Under the pieces are notes generated by a model that was not told where the DNA came from, did not search any database, and was given only the letters and a program-made list of their open reading frames with translations. The position numbers and the translations under genes are program-made. Positions 53,918 through 62,959 of a DNA stretch of 64,000 nt are shown piece by piece (within the stretch, counting starts at the first letter, position 1; the number at the start of each line of letters is the position of its first letter). The stretch is from Sphingobacterium tenebrionis (GTDB taxonomy: Bacteria; Bacteroidota; Bacteroidia; Sphingobacteriales; Sphingobacteriaceae). The stretch spans positions 111,313-175,312 of the forward strand of contig NZ_JAYLLN010000002.1 of the NCBI RefSeq assembly GCF_037126265.1, in the 5' to 3' direction.

Positions 53918-53986
53918 AAATTAGACGAATTGATTTAAGCGTCTTACTTTCTCAGGGCTAGATGCTTAATTATTAATAATTTGATG

Positions 53987-54017
53987 AAGGATACATCTTT
54001 GGATGTGTCCTTTTTTT
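53987..54017 (+). terminator. Plus-strand terminator upstream of (antisense to) susC
   Basis: AAGGATACATC pairs with GATGTGTCCTT (one G-T) across a 4-nt loop and is followed by TTTTTTT on the plus strand only. No plus-strand gene precedes it; the local genes all run minus. It may end a cis-antisense RNA across the susC 5' end. Confidence 0.7.
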
Positions 54018-54061
54018 CTGAAGGTTTATAGTTTTCTTATTTCATAATATCACAATTTAGT

Positions 54062-55126
54062 TTAGTAAATGGTTATTAGGTTATTTTCTTTTTTGAATTT
54101 AAATTCTATTCCCGTTGATTTCAATAATTCTAATACATCTTCAATATGATCGGATTCCATATTTCCGGAAAGATTATGTTGTTTGAGTGAGTCATTCTTA
54201 ATTTCAATTTGAACATCATACCATTTTTCCAATTTAGAGATGATGTTGTCAAAAGGTTCTTTGTCAAAAACAAGCTTATTTTCCTTCCAAGCTATTTCTG
54301 CAGGAACATCTGACGAATTATTTTTTAGGAAGATACTTTTTTGAATAATCATATCTTTTGTGGGTATTTTCGAGGTCTCAGAATTTTTGGGTTGATTATT
54401 CAATTTCTTATCATAATTAACGCTGATTTTTTCTCCAGGGATAACTTGTAAAAACTTACTATCTTTTTGATCTTTATTGATAAATAATTCGATTTTTCCT
54501 TCGACCAAACTAGCTTCTGCACGATTTTCATCTGGGTAAGAACGAACATTAAAACTTGTCCCAACTACTTTTACGGTTAATTCCTTTGCGTTGATATACA
54601 TGGGAAGATTTTGATTTTTTGAAACTTCAAAATACGCTTCTCCAGTTAAACTTATATCCCTATTTTCCTTACCAAAGGATTTCTTAAAAGCAATAGTGCT
54701 TGCGCTATTCAGCCAAACATGTGTTCCATCAGGTAGCGTCACATTTTTCCGTTCTCCGTTTTTAGTTTCTATCTTTTGACTAAAATTATCAACATTGTAT
54801 GAGTTAGAAATTCCATAATATAAAACAGAACATGTGAAAATACCAATCAGAATAGCAGCTGCATATTTTAAAAAAGCATTTCGAGAAATTTTTAAAACAG
54901 TTCTATTAACTTCATCACGTCCTCTCGTAGCATTCATAGTTTTTCCAAACTTTTCCTCCAATTCGAGAGGACCAACTATCATATTTTTTGGTTTCGTTAG
55001 TTCCTTAAATAAAACGGAGAGTTTTTCATCGTTAGTGATAGCACTATCCAATTCCACTTGTTCTTTAACTGAAATTTTTTTAGATAGATAAAGATGGATT
55101 AATTCAAAAAATCGTTCTCCTTGCAT
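54062..55126 (-). CDS. FecR-family anti-sigma factor
   Basis: This 354-residue inner-membrane regulator has a cytoplasmic N-terminus with short helices that should bind the sigma factor. One membrane segment lies at about 89-108 (YAAAILIGIFTCSVLYYG). The periplasmic FecR domain (about 120-220) has the signature LPDGTHVWLNSASTI and GEAYFEVSKN. The C-terminal domain (about 280-354, FDNIISKLEKWYDVQIEI) is a DUF4974/STN-like fold. It receives the signal from the STN domain of the SusC partner and releases the sigma factor. The sigma gene is 107 bp upstream on the same strand. Confidence 0.93.
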   Translation of the reverse strand: MQGERFFELIHLYLSKKISVKEQVELDSAITNDEKLSVLFKELTKPKNMIVGPLELEEKFGKTMNATRGRDEVNRTVLKISRNAFLKYAAAILIGIFTCSVLYYGISNSYNVDNFSQKIETKNGERKNVTLPDGTHVWLNSASTIAFKKSFGKENRDISLTGEAYFEVSKNQNLPMYINAKELTVKVVGTSFNVRSYPDENRAEASLVEGKIELFINKDQKDSKFLQVIPGEKISVNYDKKLNNQPKNSETSKIPTKDMIIQKSIFLKNNSSDVPAEIAWKENKLVFDKEPFDNIISKLEKWYDVQIEIKNDSLKQHNLSGNMESDHIEDVLELLKSTGIEFKFKKENNLITIY

Positions 55127-55233
55127 GGCGTAAAATTGGTGCTAACTATATATAGGACAGGTAATACAAGGATACTCCTCAATCAAAAAGAAAAAAAATA
55201 AGATATTTATATCTTTGGTGCTGATTTTCAGTA

Positions 55234-55785
55234 TTATAAATTGAGGTTTTCTTTAATTTTTCCCATTGCAATTTGAAGGTGTCTATCAATAGTTTTAATA
55301 CTGACCTCCATAATATCCGCGGCTTCTTTATAACTACAATCATTATCACGGATAAGTATAAGAGCCATTTTTGATTTCGGTGGGAGTTGAGCAATTGCCT
55401 GTTCGATTTGATTTTTTAATTCTTTAATTAGAAATTCCCTTTCCGGATTGATAAGATCTCTAGGCTCTGGATTTAGGCTGTTCAAGTGATTGTGACGAAC
55501 CTTGATTTTTTCTAATGCATTTAGGGAGAGGTTTTTAACACTGGTGTAGAGATAAGTTTTTAAATGGTTGATTTTCAAAAGTTTTTCGGGTTGGGTCCAT
55601 AATTTTACCATAAAATCTGCCATTATATCTTCCGAAATTTCCTTATTTCCAGTAATTGAAAGAGAAAAACCTAATAAAGGGGCATAAAAATGATTGAAAA
55701 GTAATTTAAATGCAGTTGCATCTTTAGCAATTGCAATTTTACTTTTTTCAACTACCCAATCTATCTCTCCTCCTTTAGGTTCCAT
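55234..55785 (-). CDS. ECF sigma factor of the sulfatase locus
   Basis: This 183-residue sigma-70-family factor of the Bacteroidota ECF type has region 2 (about 25-95; NKEISEDIMADFMVKLW is the core) and region 4 (about 125-175) with the helix-turn-helix YKEAADIMEVSIKTIDRHL. It should direct polymerase to the susC promoter when freed by the FecR-like protein. Upstream, on the minus strand, TTTG-N18-TATTATTTG resembles a promoter but has one extra base in the -7 element. The gene heads the locus, sigma, fecR, susC, susD, sulfatase. Confidence 0.92.
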   Translation of the reverse strand: MEPKGGEIDWVVEKSKIAIAKDATAFKLLFNHFYAPLLGFSLSITGNKEISEDIMADFMVKLWTQPEKLLKINHLKTYLYTSVKNLSLNALEKIKVRHNHLNSLNPEPRDLINPEREFLIKELKNQIEQAIAQLPPKSKMALILIRDNDCSYKEAADIMEVSIKTIDRHLQIAMGKIKENLNL

Positions 55786-55875
55786 GAATTTTCTTTGAGA
55801 ATTCTAAAAATATATATAAAAATCTGATTGCTCAAATAATACCATTCCCTATATTGAACCAAACTGTTTTTTAAC

Positions 55876-55904
55876 TAAAAAAGCCCCCAAAAAGGGGGGC
55901 TTCA
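55876..55904 (-). terminator. Terminator after the coiled-coil membrane protein gene
   Basis: AAGCCCCC (55881-55888) and GGGGGCTT form an 8-bp G/C-rich stem with a T-run on the minus strand. It lies about 40 bp past the stop at 55944. Confidence 0.8.
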
Positions 55905-55938
55905 TATCTAAATACTAAATACTCACTACTAAATACTC
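55903..55938. repeat. Short 7-bp-period array before a terminator
   Basis: On the minus strand the heptamers read GAGTATT, TAGTAGT, GAGTATT, TAGTATT, TAGATAT, directly between the stop at 55944 and the terminator. Confidence 0.6.
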
Positions 55939-55943
55939 CAAAC

Positions 55944-56531
55944 CTAACTGTTCCTCTTCAACTGCTCATCCAACAACTGTCTTTTCAACTGTTGTTCTCT
56001 TTCCATTGCTTTCTTCCTCAGGGTCTGTAATTCTTCTTGCAGTTCATCCACGGTATTCTTACTATCCACGGTATCCACTTTCGATTTTCTAAACGCCACT
56101 AAGGTTCCAAAAAACGCAGCACCTAAGGCAATGATAATAGCCCAGACCATCGTATGGTAAGTTCCTTTTGCGAAATCCATTCCTAAAAAGGAGATACTAT
56201 CTGTTTTTTGTTGTTCTGCTGCCAAAGCGGTAGAAAGGTTTTGAACAGAATCCTTCAAAGATTGCATACTACCAGCAGCGCTCGATGCCGAACCATTCAG
56301 TTCATTGATCGTTTTTTTGTATTTGCTCAGGGAGTCCCTCACGTTCTGACGGATGATATCCAAGTTACTTTTTCTAATGATTTTGAAATCTGCATCCTGT
56401 GACCTCGATTGCACGTTGAGTACAACAAATTGGCTATCTAAGGTAGTGGTCCGAAGTTTTTGTTGTAGCGTTTGACCATGAACGGCAGGGCTTAGCACCC
56501 AAAACAATAATAGAAAGGATAAAAATCGCAT
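55944..56531 (-). CDS. Coiled-coil protein with signal peptide and one membrane helix
   Basis: This 195-residue protein has a signal peptide ending near AVHGQ (residue 20). A helical, presumably periplasmic region (about 50-115) has heptad-like spacing, followed by one membrane segment (about 130-150, MVWAIIIALGAAFFGTLVAF). A strongly charged coiled coil (about 160-195) rich in Glu, Lys and Gln ends the protein. No enzyme motif is visible, and I do not recognise a family. It stands alone, with its own terminator. It may span the envelope and oligomerise, which is inference from the architecture. Confidence 0.7.
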   Translation of the reverse strand: MRFLSFLLLFWVLSPAVHGQTLQQKLRTTTLDSQFVVLNVQSRSQDADFKIIRKSNLDIIRQNVRDSLSKYKKTINELNGSASSAAGSMQSLKDSVQNLSTALAAEQQKTDSISFLGMDFAKGTYHTMVWAIIIALGAAFFGTLVAFRKSKVDTVDSKNTVDELQEELQTLRKKAMEREQQLKRQLLDEQLKRNS

Positions 56532-56894
56532 ATTTTTAAGTTGTTTTTTACTGTCTTATTTAATCAAGTTTAGCAATTTAATTAGATATTGTAAAGAAAA
56601 TATTGTAATTATATCCTCCCCCAATTGACAATCCTTCCAAAAAATAGAATATCTGTTTCATCATTGCTAATAGCAGATGCATTTTGATGCCAAGTGTGTA
56701 ATAAATTAACTTCCTGATTCAATGAATACTAAAAGTTCCGACTTCAAACGCATTTGAATATAATTCACTAAATTTATAAAAATTATAAACTGCGAAATCG
56801 CAAGTAGGTTTACAGTCGAAATTGTAAGCCAATTGTAAAGGGATTGAAATAATATTTGGTTTCTGAGGCAATTGCGATTCTAATCTCATTATAC
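56532..56894. other. 363-bp AT-rich gap before the CoA-transferase operon
   Basis: No coding or strong repeat structure is seen. Near 56851 AATATTTG is a one-mismatch -7 box for the downstream operon, but TTG boxes upstream are badly spaced. A small palindromic stretch TTATAAAAATTATAA lies near 56776. Confidence 0.4.
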
Positions 56895-57614
56895 ATGATA
56901 AACAAAACTGTTTCAAATGCTAAGGAGGCGATTCAGGATATTGAGGATGGCATGACCCTGTCCCTAGGGGGCTTTGGCTTATGCGGTATTCCGGAAAACC
57001 TGATCAGTGCTTTATTGGAAAAAGGCGTGAGCAACCTGACCTGCATCAGCAATAATGCAGGGGTGGATGATTTTGGTCTCGGCCTATTATTACAGAAAAA
57101 ACAAGTAAAGAAAATGATCGCTTCTTATGTGGGCGAGAATGCAGAATTTGAAAGACAGATGCTGAATGGCGAACTGGAGGTCGAGCTGATCCCGCAAGGA
57201 ACCTTGGCAACGAGACTAATGGCTGGCGGCTACGGGCTACCGGTAATCTATACCCCTGCAGGAGTTGGAACAGAGGTGGCAGAAGGGAAGGAAGTTCGCC
57301 GGTTTACCTTCCATGGGGTAGAAAAAGATTACCTGATGGAATATGCCTTTGAACCCGATTTCGCCTTGGTAAAAGCTTGGAAGGGCGATACAGCAGGTAA
57401 CCTGGTTTACCGAGGTACAGCGCAGAACTTTAACCATGCGGTAGCTATGTGCGGAAAGATCACGATTGCTGAGGTAGAGGAACTGGTGGAAGTAGGGGAA
57501 TTGGATCCTAATCATATCCATACACCGGGTGTATTTGTACAACGTATTTTCCAAGGAGAGCAATACGAAAAAAGAATTGAACAACGAACTGTAAGACAAA
57601 AAGAAGATGAATAA
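56895..57614 (+). CDS. 3-Oxoacid CoA-transferase subunit A
   Basis: The protein is 239 residues from the ATG at 56895 (MINKTVSNAKEAI). The frame opens at 56856, but the extra residues do not match the family. It is of the ScoA/AtoD type. The glycine-rich CoA-binding motif GGFGLCGIPENLI lies at about 24-36, and GTLATRLMAGGYGLP and TPAGVGTEVAEGK follow. With subunit B it moves CoA from succinyl-CoA or acetyl-CoA to acetoacetate or a related 3-oxoacid. Its last 8 bases overlap the thiolase start. Confidence 0.92.
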   Translation: MINKTVSNAKEAIQDIEDGMTLSLGGFGLCGIPENLISALLEKGVSNLTCISNNAGVDDFGLGLLLQKKQVKKMIASYVGENAEFERQMLNGELEVELIPQGTLATRLMAGGYGLPVIYTPAGVGTEVAEGKEVRRFTFHGVEKDYLMEYAFEPDFALVKAWKGDTAGNLVYRGTAQNFNHAVAMCGKITIAEVEELVEVGELDPNHIHTPGVFVQRIFQGEQYEKRIEQRTVRQKEDE

Positions 57615-58785
57615 ACGCGTATTTATTGTAGCCGCAAAACGTACTGCCATGGGCAGTTTTGGAGGTGCTTTATCCAGTATCTCTGCCACAGAATTAGGTG
57701 CAAAAGCTATTTCTGCTGTTATTGAAGAAAGTGGAATCGATGCATTACAGATCGATGAAGTATATATGGGTTCGGTGCTACAGGCCAATCTAGGACAGGC
57801 ACCAGCGCGCCAGGCATCGAAATTTGCCGGTTTGTCGGATCATATCCCAGCAACGACCATCAATAAGGTCTGCGCCAGTGGCATGAAGGCCATCTCCATC
57901 GCTGCCCAGCAGATCCTTTTGGGCGATGCCCATGTGGTGGTAGCCGGTGGGATGGAAAGCATGAGCCAGGTGCCATATTATGATGTTGCTGCTCGTTGGG
58001 GCGCAAAATATGGCGATCAGAAATTGATCGATGGGCTGGCGAAAGATGGGTTAACCGATGTGTATTCCAACCAGGCCATGGGGAATTGTGGCGAGGTTTG
58101 TGCCGAGAAATACAGTATTTCCCGCGAGGATCAGGATGAATATGCCATCCAATCCTATACCCGTAGCAAGATCGCTTGGGAATCCGGAAAGTTTACAAAG
58201 GAGGTTACTCCGGTAGAAATCAATAGTCGTAAAGGAACGGTGATCGTTTCGGAAGATGAAGAATATAAACAGGTCAATTTTGAAAAATTGAGCCAATTGC
58301 GTCCTTCCTTTAAATCGGATGGAACCATTACTGCGGCCAATGCCTCTACCTTGAGTGATGGTGCTGCTGGGGTATTATTGGTAAGCGAAGAGAAAATGAA
58401 GGAATTGGGTTTAAAGCCAATCGCAGAGATTATTGCTTATGCGGATGCGGAGCAGGCGCCAGAATGGTTTACTACCACACCAGCTATCGCTACGCAGAAA
58501 GTTTTGCAGAAAGCAGGCCTAACCATGGATGATATGGATTATTTCGAATTCAACGAAGCCTTTTCGGTAGTTGCCTTGGCAAATGCAAAGCTGTTGAGCC
58601 TTTCGACCAACCAGATCAACGTATATGGTGGAGCGGTGGCTCTAGGGCATCCCCTGGGATGCTCCGGCGCAAGGATCATCGTGACCTTGAGTTCGGTGCT
58701 GCATCAGGAGAATGGAAATTATGGGCTTGCTGCTATCTGTAATGGTGGCGGTGGTGCCAGTGCAATGATCATTAAAAAATGCTAA
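57607..58785 (+). CDS. Acetyl-CoA acetyltransferase (thiolase)
   Basis: This 392-residue thiolase has all active-site motifs: the acylated Cys in NKVCASGMKAI (about 88), NEAFSVVALA, GHPLGCSGARI with the His and second Cys, and CNGGGGASAMI at the end. It cleaves acetoacetyl-CoA to two acetyl-CoA or runs in reverse. It lies between the two CoA-transferase subunit genes, overlapping the first by 8 bp and 3 bp from the second, so all three are co-translated. The unit would convert acetoacetate (for example from leucine breakdown or hydroxybutyrate) to acetyl-CoA; direction is inferred. Confidence 0.94.
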   Translation: MNKRVFIVAAKRTAMGSFGGALSSISATELGAKAISAVIEESGIDALQIDEVYMGSVLQANLGQAPARQASKFAGLSDHIPATTINKVCASGMKAISIAAQQILLGDAHVVVAGGMESMSQVPYYDVAARWGAKYGDQKLIDGLAKDGLTDVYSNQAMGNCGEVCAEKYSISREDQDEYAIQSYTRSKIAWESGKFTKEVTPVEINSRKGTVIVSEDEEYKQVNFEKLSQLRPSFKSDGTITAANASTLSDGAAGVLLVSEEKMKELGLKPIAEIIAYADAEQAPEWFTTTPAIATQKVLQKAGLTMDDMDYFEFNEAFSVVALANAKLLSLSTNQINVYGGAVALGHPLGCSGARIIVTLSSVLHQENGNYGLAAICNGGGGASAMIIKKC

Positions 58786-58788
58786 GCT

Positions 58789-59418
58789 ATGTTGGATAAA
58801 TTTGGAATTGCAAAGCGTATCGCGAAAGAGATAAAAGATGGTTACTATGTGAACCTAGGAATCGGGATTCCTACCTTGGTAGCGAATTATATTCCGGATG
58901 GGATGCAGGTGGTCCTGCAGAGTGAGAATGGCATGTTGGGGATGGGACCCTTTCCATTTGAAGGGGAAGAAGATGCCGATTACATTAATGCTGGAAAGCA
59001 GACCATTACCACCTTACCCGGATCAGCTTTTTTTGATTCATCCATGAGCTTCGGCATGATCCGCTCGAGAAAGATCGACCTAACGATCCTTGGCGCGATG
59101 GAGGTTTCCGAGAATGGCGATATTGCCAATTGGAAAATCCCAGGAAAGATGGTAAAGGGCATGGGTGGAGCGATGGATCTGGTGGCCAGTGCGGAGAACA
59201 TCATTGTTGCCATGCAACACGTGAATAAGGCCGGCGAATCCAAACTCCTATCTTCCTGCAGCCTACCGCTTACAGGCGTCCGCTGTGTTAAGAAAATCGT
59301 AACAGAACTCGGCGTATTCGATGTCCTCCCGGAAGGAGGCTTCAAACTCGTAGAACTGCACGAAGGAGTAACCCTAGACCAGGTAAGAGCCAGTACTGCC
59401 GGCCGCCTGGTTGTCTAG
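58789..59418 (+). CDS. 3-Oxoacid CoA-transferase subunit B
   Basis: This 209-residue ScoB/AtoA-type subunit has the catalytic glutamate in LQSENGMLGMGP (about 46). The glycine-rich GIGIPTLVANYIP precedes it, and DLVASAENIIVAMQH and TELGVFDVLPEGGF follow. Length is close to the family norm (about 215). Only 3 bp separate it from the thiolase stop. The operon ends at a terminator flanked by inverted 7-bp repeats. Confidence 0.93.
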   Translation: MLDKFGIAKRIAKEIKDGYYVNLGIGIPTLVANYIPDGMQVVLQSENGMLGMGPFPFEGEEDADYINAGKQTITTLPGSAFFDSSMSFGMIRSRKIDLTILGAMEVSENGDIANWKIPGKMVKGMGGAMDLVASAENIIVAMQHVNKAGESKLLSSCSLPLTGVRCVKKIVTELGVFDVLPEGGFKLVELHEGVTLDQVRASTAGRLVV

Positions 59419-59547
59419 TAATAGACGATAGATAATAGATAAGAGATTATAGACTTTAGACTTTAAAAAAAAAACGAGCAGCAATGCTCGTTTTTTTAAG
59501 GTCTATTATCTCTCATCTATTATCTATAATCTATAATAAAATATCTA
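59419..59547. repeat. Inverted 7-bp-period arrays around a terminator
   Basis: ATAGACG, ATAGATA, ATAGATA, AGAGATT, ATAGACT, TTAGACT (59422-59463) are mirrored by GTCTATT, ATCTCTC, ATCTATT, ATCTATA, ATCTATA (59502-59536). The bidirectional terminator sits in the centre. Confidence 0.75.
59470..59498. terminator. Bidirectional terminator between the CoA-transferase operon and lolA
   Basis: AAACGAGCA and TGCTCGTTT form a 9-bp stem with loop GCAA. Runs of T (plus) and of A (T on minus) flank it on both sides. Confidence 0.88.
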
Positions 59548-59549
59548 TT

Positions 59550-60200
59550 CTACCGGAGATCGACCACCTCGTAGCCTGGGTAGTTCTGTTTGTTGAACTG
59601 TAGACTGGCATTGCTGATCGCGTGGTTCACATACAGGGCATTAAATGCATAGGTGTATTTGGCGCCCGATTTATCCAGGATACTTACATCATGGATATGG
59701 GATTTGCTGTTTACCCTTAAGGTGATCTTCTGATAGTTGGTTGTCTTATCCGTAGGGACAAGATCAATTACATCTACCTTTCCTTCTTTGGCCACATTGT
59801 TCGTGCCTACATATTTGTAGTTAAATCCTTTTTTGTAGAAGGTGAAAATATTGGAAGGGCCGATCTTTTGATTACCCTCATCGGCCGAATTGACCTGCAC
59901 TTCCTTTACCTCTTTTGATACGGTCCAAGTGGTATTCGCATCGCCATAAATATCCTGATCAGCCAATTCGATCTTGAATTTATCTTCCGGTTTATTCACC
60001 AAGATCTTGCCGTTCACGGTGGATGCTTCTCCGGTACGTGGAGTTACTTTCAACAAGAAATTCGATTGTAAGGTATTATAGGAATCATATTTCGCCGATA
60101 CCTTATCCAAAATAGATTTTGCTTTATTGCTCTGCGCAAAGGCAGTGTTGGCGATAAAGACCGCCAGTACTACGTACAGTAATTTTTTCATGTTCTTCAT
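59550..60200 (-). CDS. lolA: LolA-like outer-membrane lipoprotein carrier
   Basis: This 216-residue periplasmic protein has a signal peptide ending near NTAFAQ (residue 23). The LolA/LolB beta-sheet pattern is seen in ILDKVSAKYDSYNTLQSNF and in GKILVNKPEDKFKIEL. LolA shuttles lipoproteins from the inner to the outer membrane. It lies one base after ftsK on the same strand, a linkage often seen in Bacteroidota. Alternative ATG codons lie 9 bp apart (MKNMKKLL). Confidence 0.88.
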   Translation of the reverse strand: MKNMKKLLYVVLAVFIANTAFAQSNKAKSILDKVSAKYDSYNTLQSNFLLKVTPRTGEASTVNGKILVNKPEDKFKIELADQDIYGDANTTWTVSKEVKEVQVNSADEGNQKIGPSNIFTFYKKGFNYKYVGTNNVAKEGKVDVIDLVPTDKTTNYQKITLRVNSKSHIHDVSILDKSGAKYTYAFNALYVNHAISNASLQFNKQNYPGYEVVDLR

Positions 60201-60201
60201 C

Positions 60202-62811
60202 TTATCTTAACGTTTCCAAATACTGTTCCAAAGAATATTCGTCTGGATAGAGCACCTCGCGTGCTTTACTTCCTTCAAATGGACCTACAATTCCTGCAGA
60301 TTCCAATTGATCGATTATCCTTCCAGCGCGGTTGTATCCTAATTTTAATTTGCGCTGTATCAATGATGTTGAACCTTGTTGATGCATAACAATCAGGCGG
60401 GCAGCTTCTTCGAACATCGGGTCACGGCTATCCATGTCAAAGTCGGATGAAGATCCGCCTTCGCTGTTCTCACCTACATATTCCGGTAGGTAATGCGCTG
60501 AAGGGTATCCCCGTTGGCCACCGATGAAATCGGAGATCTGATCGACTTCCGGTGTGTCCACAAAGGCACACTGTATCCGGATCAGATCACTACCGGTTGC
60601 CAAAAGCATATCCCCACGTCCAATCAATTGGTCGGCACCGCCACTATCCAAGATCGTTCTCGAATCGACCTTTGATAATACACGGAATGCCAAACGCGCC
60701 GGGAAGTTGGCCTTGATCGTACCGGTAATAATATTCACGGATGGTCTTTGCGTTGCAATGACCAAGTGAATACCTACCGCACGGGCCAGCTGTGCTAATC
60801 GTGCAATCGGTGTTTCCACTTCCTTGCCTGCCGTCATCATCAAATCGGCAAACTCATCAATAATAAGAACTATAAACGGTAAGAATCGATGACCCTCCTC
60901 AGGGTTTAATCGACGGTTGATAAATTTCACATTATATTCCTTCAGATTACGAACCTGCGCATTCTTCAACAGGTCATAACGCTGATCCATCTCAATACAC
61001 AAGGAATTTAAGGTGTTGATCACCTTTTTCGTATCTGTAATAATAGCGTCATCTTCGTTAGGAAGTTTCGCTAAGAAATGCCTTTCGATCTTTTTGAACA
61101 GGGAAAGTTCCACTTTTTTCGGATCGACCAGCACGAATTTTAGTTCTGCCGGGTGTTTTTTGAATAGCAGGGAGGTCAAGATGGCGTTGATCCCGACGGA
61201 TTTACCCTGTCCCGTAGCACCAGCTACCAATAAGTGCGGCATCTTTGCCAAATCGGCAATATAAACCTCGTTGGAGATGGTCTTTCCTAATGCAATAGGA
61301 AGGTCCATATCCGTTTTCTGGTATTTTTCAGTGGCTAAAATGGAACGCATGGAAACCATTTCTGGTGTACTGCTCGGTACCTCGATACCAATAGTACCTT
61401 TTCCTGGCATCGGTGCAATAATACGGATTCCCAATGCGGCCAGACTTAAGGCAATATCATCCTCCAGGTTCTTGATCTTGGAAATTCTGACACCGGGTTT
61501 CGGGATGATCTCGTACAAGGTCACCGTAGGGCCGATGGTCGCTTTGATATGCTCAATTTCTATGCTGTAGTTCCGTAAGGTCTCCACGATACGGTTTTTA
61601 TTTCCTTCTAATTCCTGCTGGTTGATGGTGATCTTTCCGGTACCATAATCTTTCAATAGATCTAAGGTAGGGTACTGGTAGCCGGATAGATCCAGTTTCG
61701 GATCATATTCACCAAATTTCTCCACCAAATCATTGGCCGTAATGGGCTTTTCCTCAATCGGTTTTTCAACCACCAAGCTAGGTTCTTCCTGGATTGGAGC
61801 TTCCACTTTGTTGGATGTTGGCTGTTCGATACTGAATTCAATCTCGTTCTCCTGAGTATTGGAAACGACTTGATTGCTCGGTTTTGGGGTGTTGACCTGT
61901 AGCGGAAGGGATAAACTCAATTCTTCCTCTTCAGGAGTGAGTTCTTCCTCGTCTTCTAGCTCTTGTTCAGGTTCTGGTTGTGGGTAGCTGTAGGTATGCG
62001 TAGCCACCTCGTTTTGTCTGTTTGCACGGATTTTATTGATTTGGGAGTCTTCCAGCAATTCCTCCTCATCTTCAAATTCATCATTTTCCTCATCCGAGTT
62101 TTTTGAACGGAAAGACAATCGTAGGTCATAATTGTAAAGCAATACCAAGGCGGTAAGCACAATAAAGATCAGTACCCCTGCAGTTCCTACCTGACCGATC
62201 TGTGCCTTGAGGATCTGATTGGTCCAAAAACCAAACTTACCTTCTAGGATATGTGGTGTTTCGGCAATGAAATCTTGGATAAACCCAAAGGTTACTGAAA
62301 GTAGGATGATGGAAATAAGGGAATAGACCCAGGTTTTCCAGATCGGGAAAATGGATCTTTTATAAAGAAATTTGTATCCTGTAACAAAAAGGATCACTAT
62401 AAATAGGAATGAAGCCACTCCAAACCATTCGTAAATGAATTGATTGGCCAATAATGCTCCAAATTTCCCTAATTTATTTTCAACCAAAGGAAGTTCTGTT
62501 CCTTCGTCCTGAATTTCTTCGCCGGTTTGGAATAGGGTAGACCAACCGCCATTAGTTGCGGCGATATAGCTTTGGTCTGCCTTCCAAGTGAAAAGGTATG
62601 ATACAAAAGCCACAGTAAACAACCCTGCCAAAAGCAGTAAGAATAACCCGAATATTTTCAGGGCTTTTCGTTGTCCTTCCGAAAAATTGATCTGATCGAA
62701 GGTTTTAGTAGCTGTTGTTTTGGCTCGTTTTTGATAAGATAGCGTGGTATTCTTAGTCTTCTTAGTCCCAGCCGATCCACTGCCATTCTTGAATGTATTT
62801 AGTCTTGCCAT
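60202..62811 (-). CDS. ftsK: DNA translocase FtsK/SpoIIIE
   Basis: This 869-residue septal motor moves chromosome ends during division. Four or five N-terminal membrane segments lie at about 50-235. An acidic Pro/Glu-rich linker (about 235-370) is rich in EEEEL-type stretches. The FtsK alpha/beta motor domain follows, with Walker A GATGQGKSVG (about 534-543) and Walker B VLIIDEFADLMM (about 650-661). The C-terminal winged-helix gamma domain (about 805-869, SLIQRKLKLGYNRAGRIID) reads KOPS-like polarity sites. All motifs are intact, and the gene has a perfect promoter. Confidence 0.96.
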   Translation of the reverse strand: MARLNTFKNGSGSAGTKKTKNTTLSYQKRAKTTATKTFDQINFSEGQRKALKIFGLFLLLLAGLFTVAFVSYLFTWKADQSYIAATNGGWSTLFQTGEEIQDEGTELPLVENKLGKFGALLANQFIYEWFGVASFLFIVILFVTGYKFLYKRSIFPIWKTWVYSLISIILLSVTFGFIQDFIAETPHILEGKFGFWTNQILKAQIGQVGTAGVLIFIVLTALVLLYNYDLRLSFRSKNSDEENDEFEDEEELLEDSQINKIRANRQNEVATHTYSYPQPEPEQELEDEEELTPEEEELSLSLPLQVNTPKPSNQVVSNTQENEIEFSIEQPTSNKVEAPIQEEPSLVVEKPIEEKPITANDLVEKFGEYDPKLDLSGYQYPTLDLLKDYGTGKITINQQELEGNKNRIVETLRNYSIEIEHIKATIGPTVTLYEIIPKPGVRISKIKNLEDDIALSLAALGIRIIAPMPGKGTIGIEVPSSTPEMVSMRSILATEKYQKTDMDLPIALGKTISNEVYIADLAKMPHLLVAGATGQGKSVGINAILTSLLFKKHPAELKFVLVDPKKVELSLFKKIERHFLAKLPNEDDAIITDTKKVINTLNSLCIEMDQRYDLLKNAQVRNLKEYNVKFINRRLNPEEGHRFLPFIVLIIDEFADLMMTAGKEVETPIARLAQLARAVGIHLVIATQRPSVNIITGTIKANFPARLAFRVLSKVDSRTILDSGGADQLIGRGDMLLATGSDLIRIQCAFVDTPEVDQISDFIGGQRGYPSAHYLPEYVGENSEGGSSSDFDMDSRDPMFEEAARLIVMHQQGSTSLIQRKLKLGYNRAGRIIDQLESAGIVGPFEGSKAREVLYPDEYSLEQYLETLR

Positions 62812-62840
62812 TTAAATGAGGCTAATATTTTTTCTTTGTA

Positions 62841-62871
62841 CAAACTTAAAAAAAAATAGGAATGCTTCCAA
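62841..62871 (-). promoter_or_regulatory. Promoter of ftsK-lolA
   Basis: On the minus strand TTG (62871-62869), a 20-nt spacer and TAAGTTTG (62848-62841) fit the Bacteroidota consensus exactly. The ATG at 62811 is 29 bp downstream of the box. Confidence 0.75.
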
Positions 62872-62959
62872 TTGTACGTATTTTTGATTTGATAACAAAA
62901 GGATGTAGCAATAAGCTTTCCAAACTCGTAGTATGGAATAAATATAATATAATAATTCT

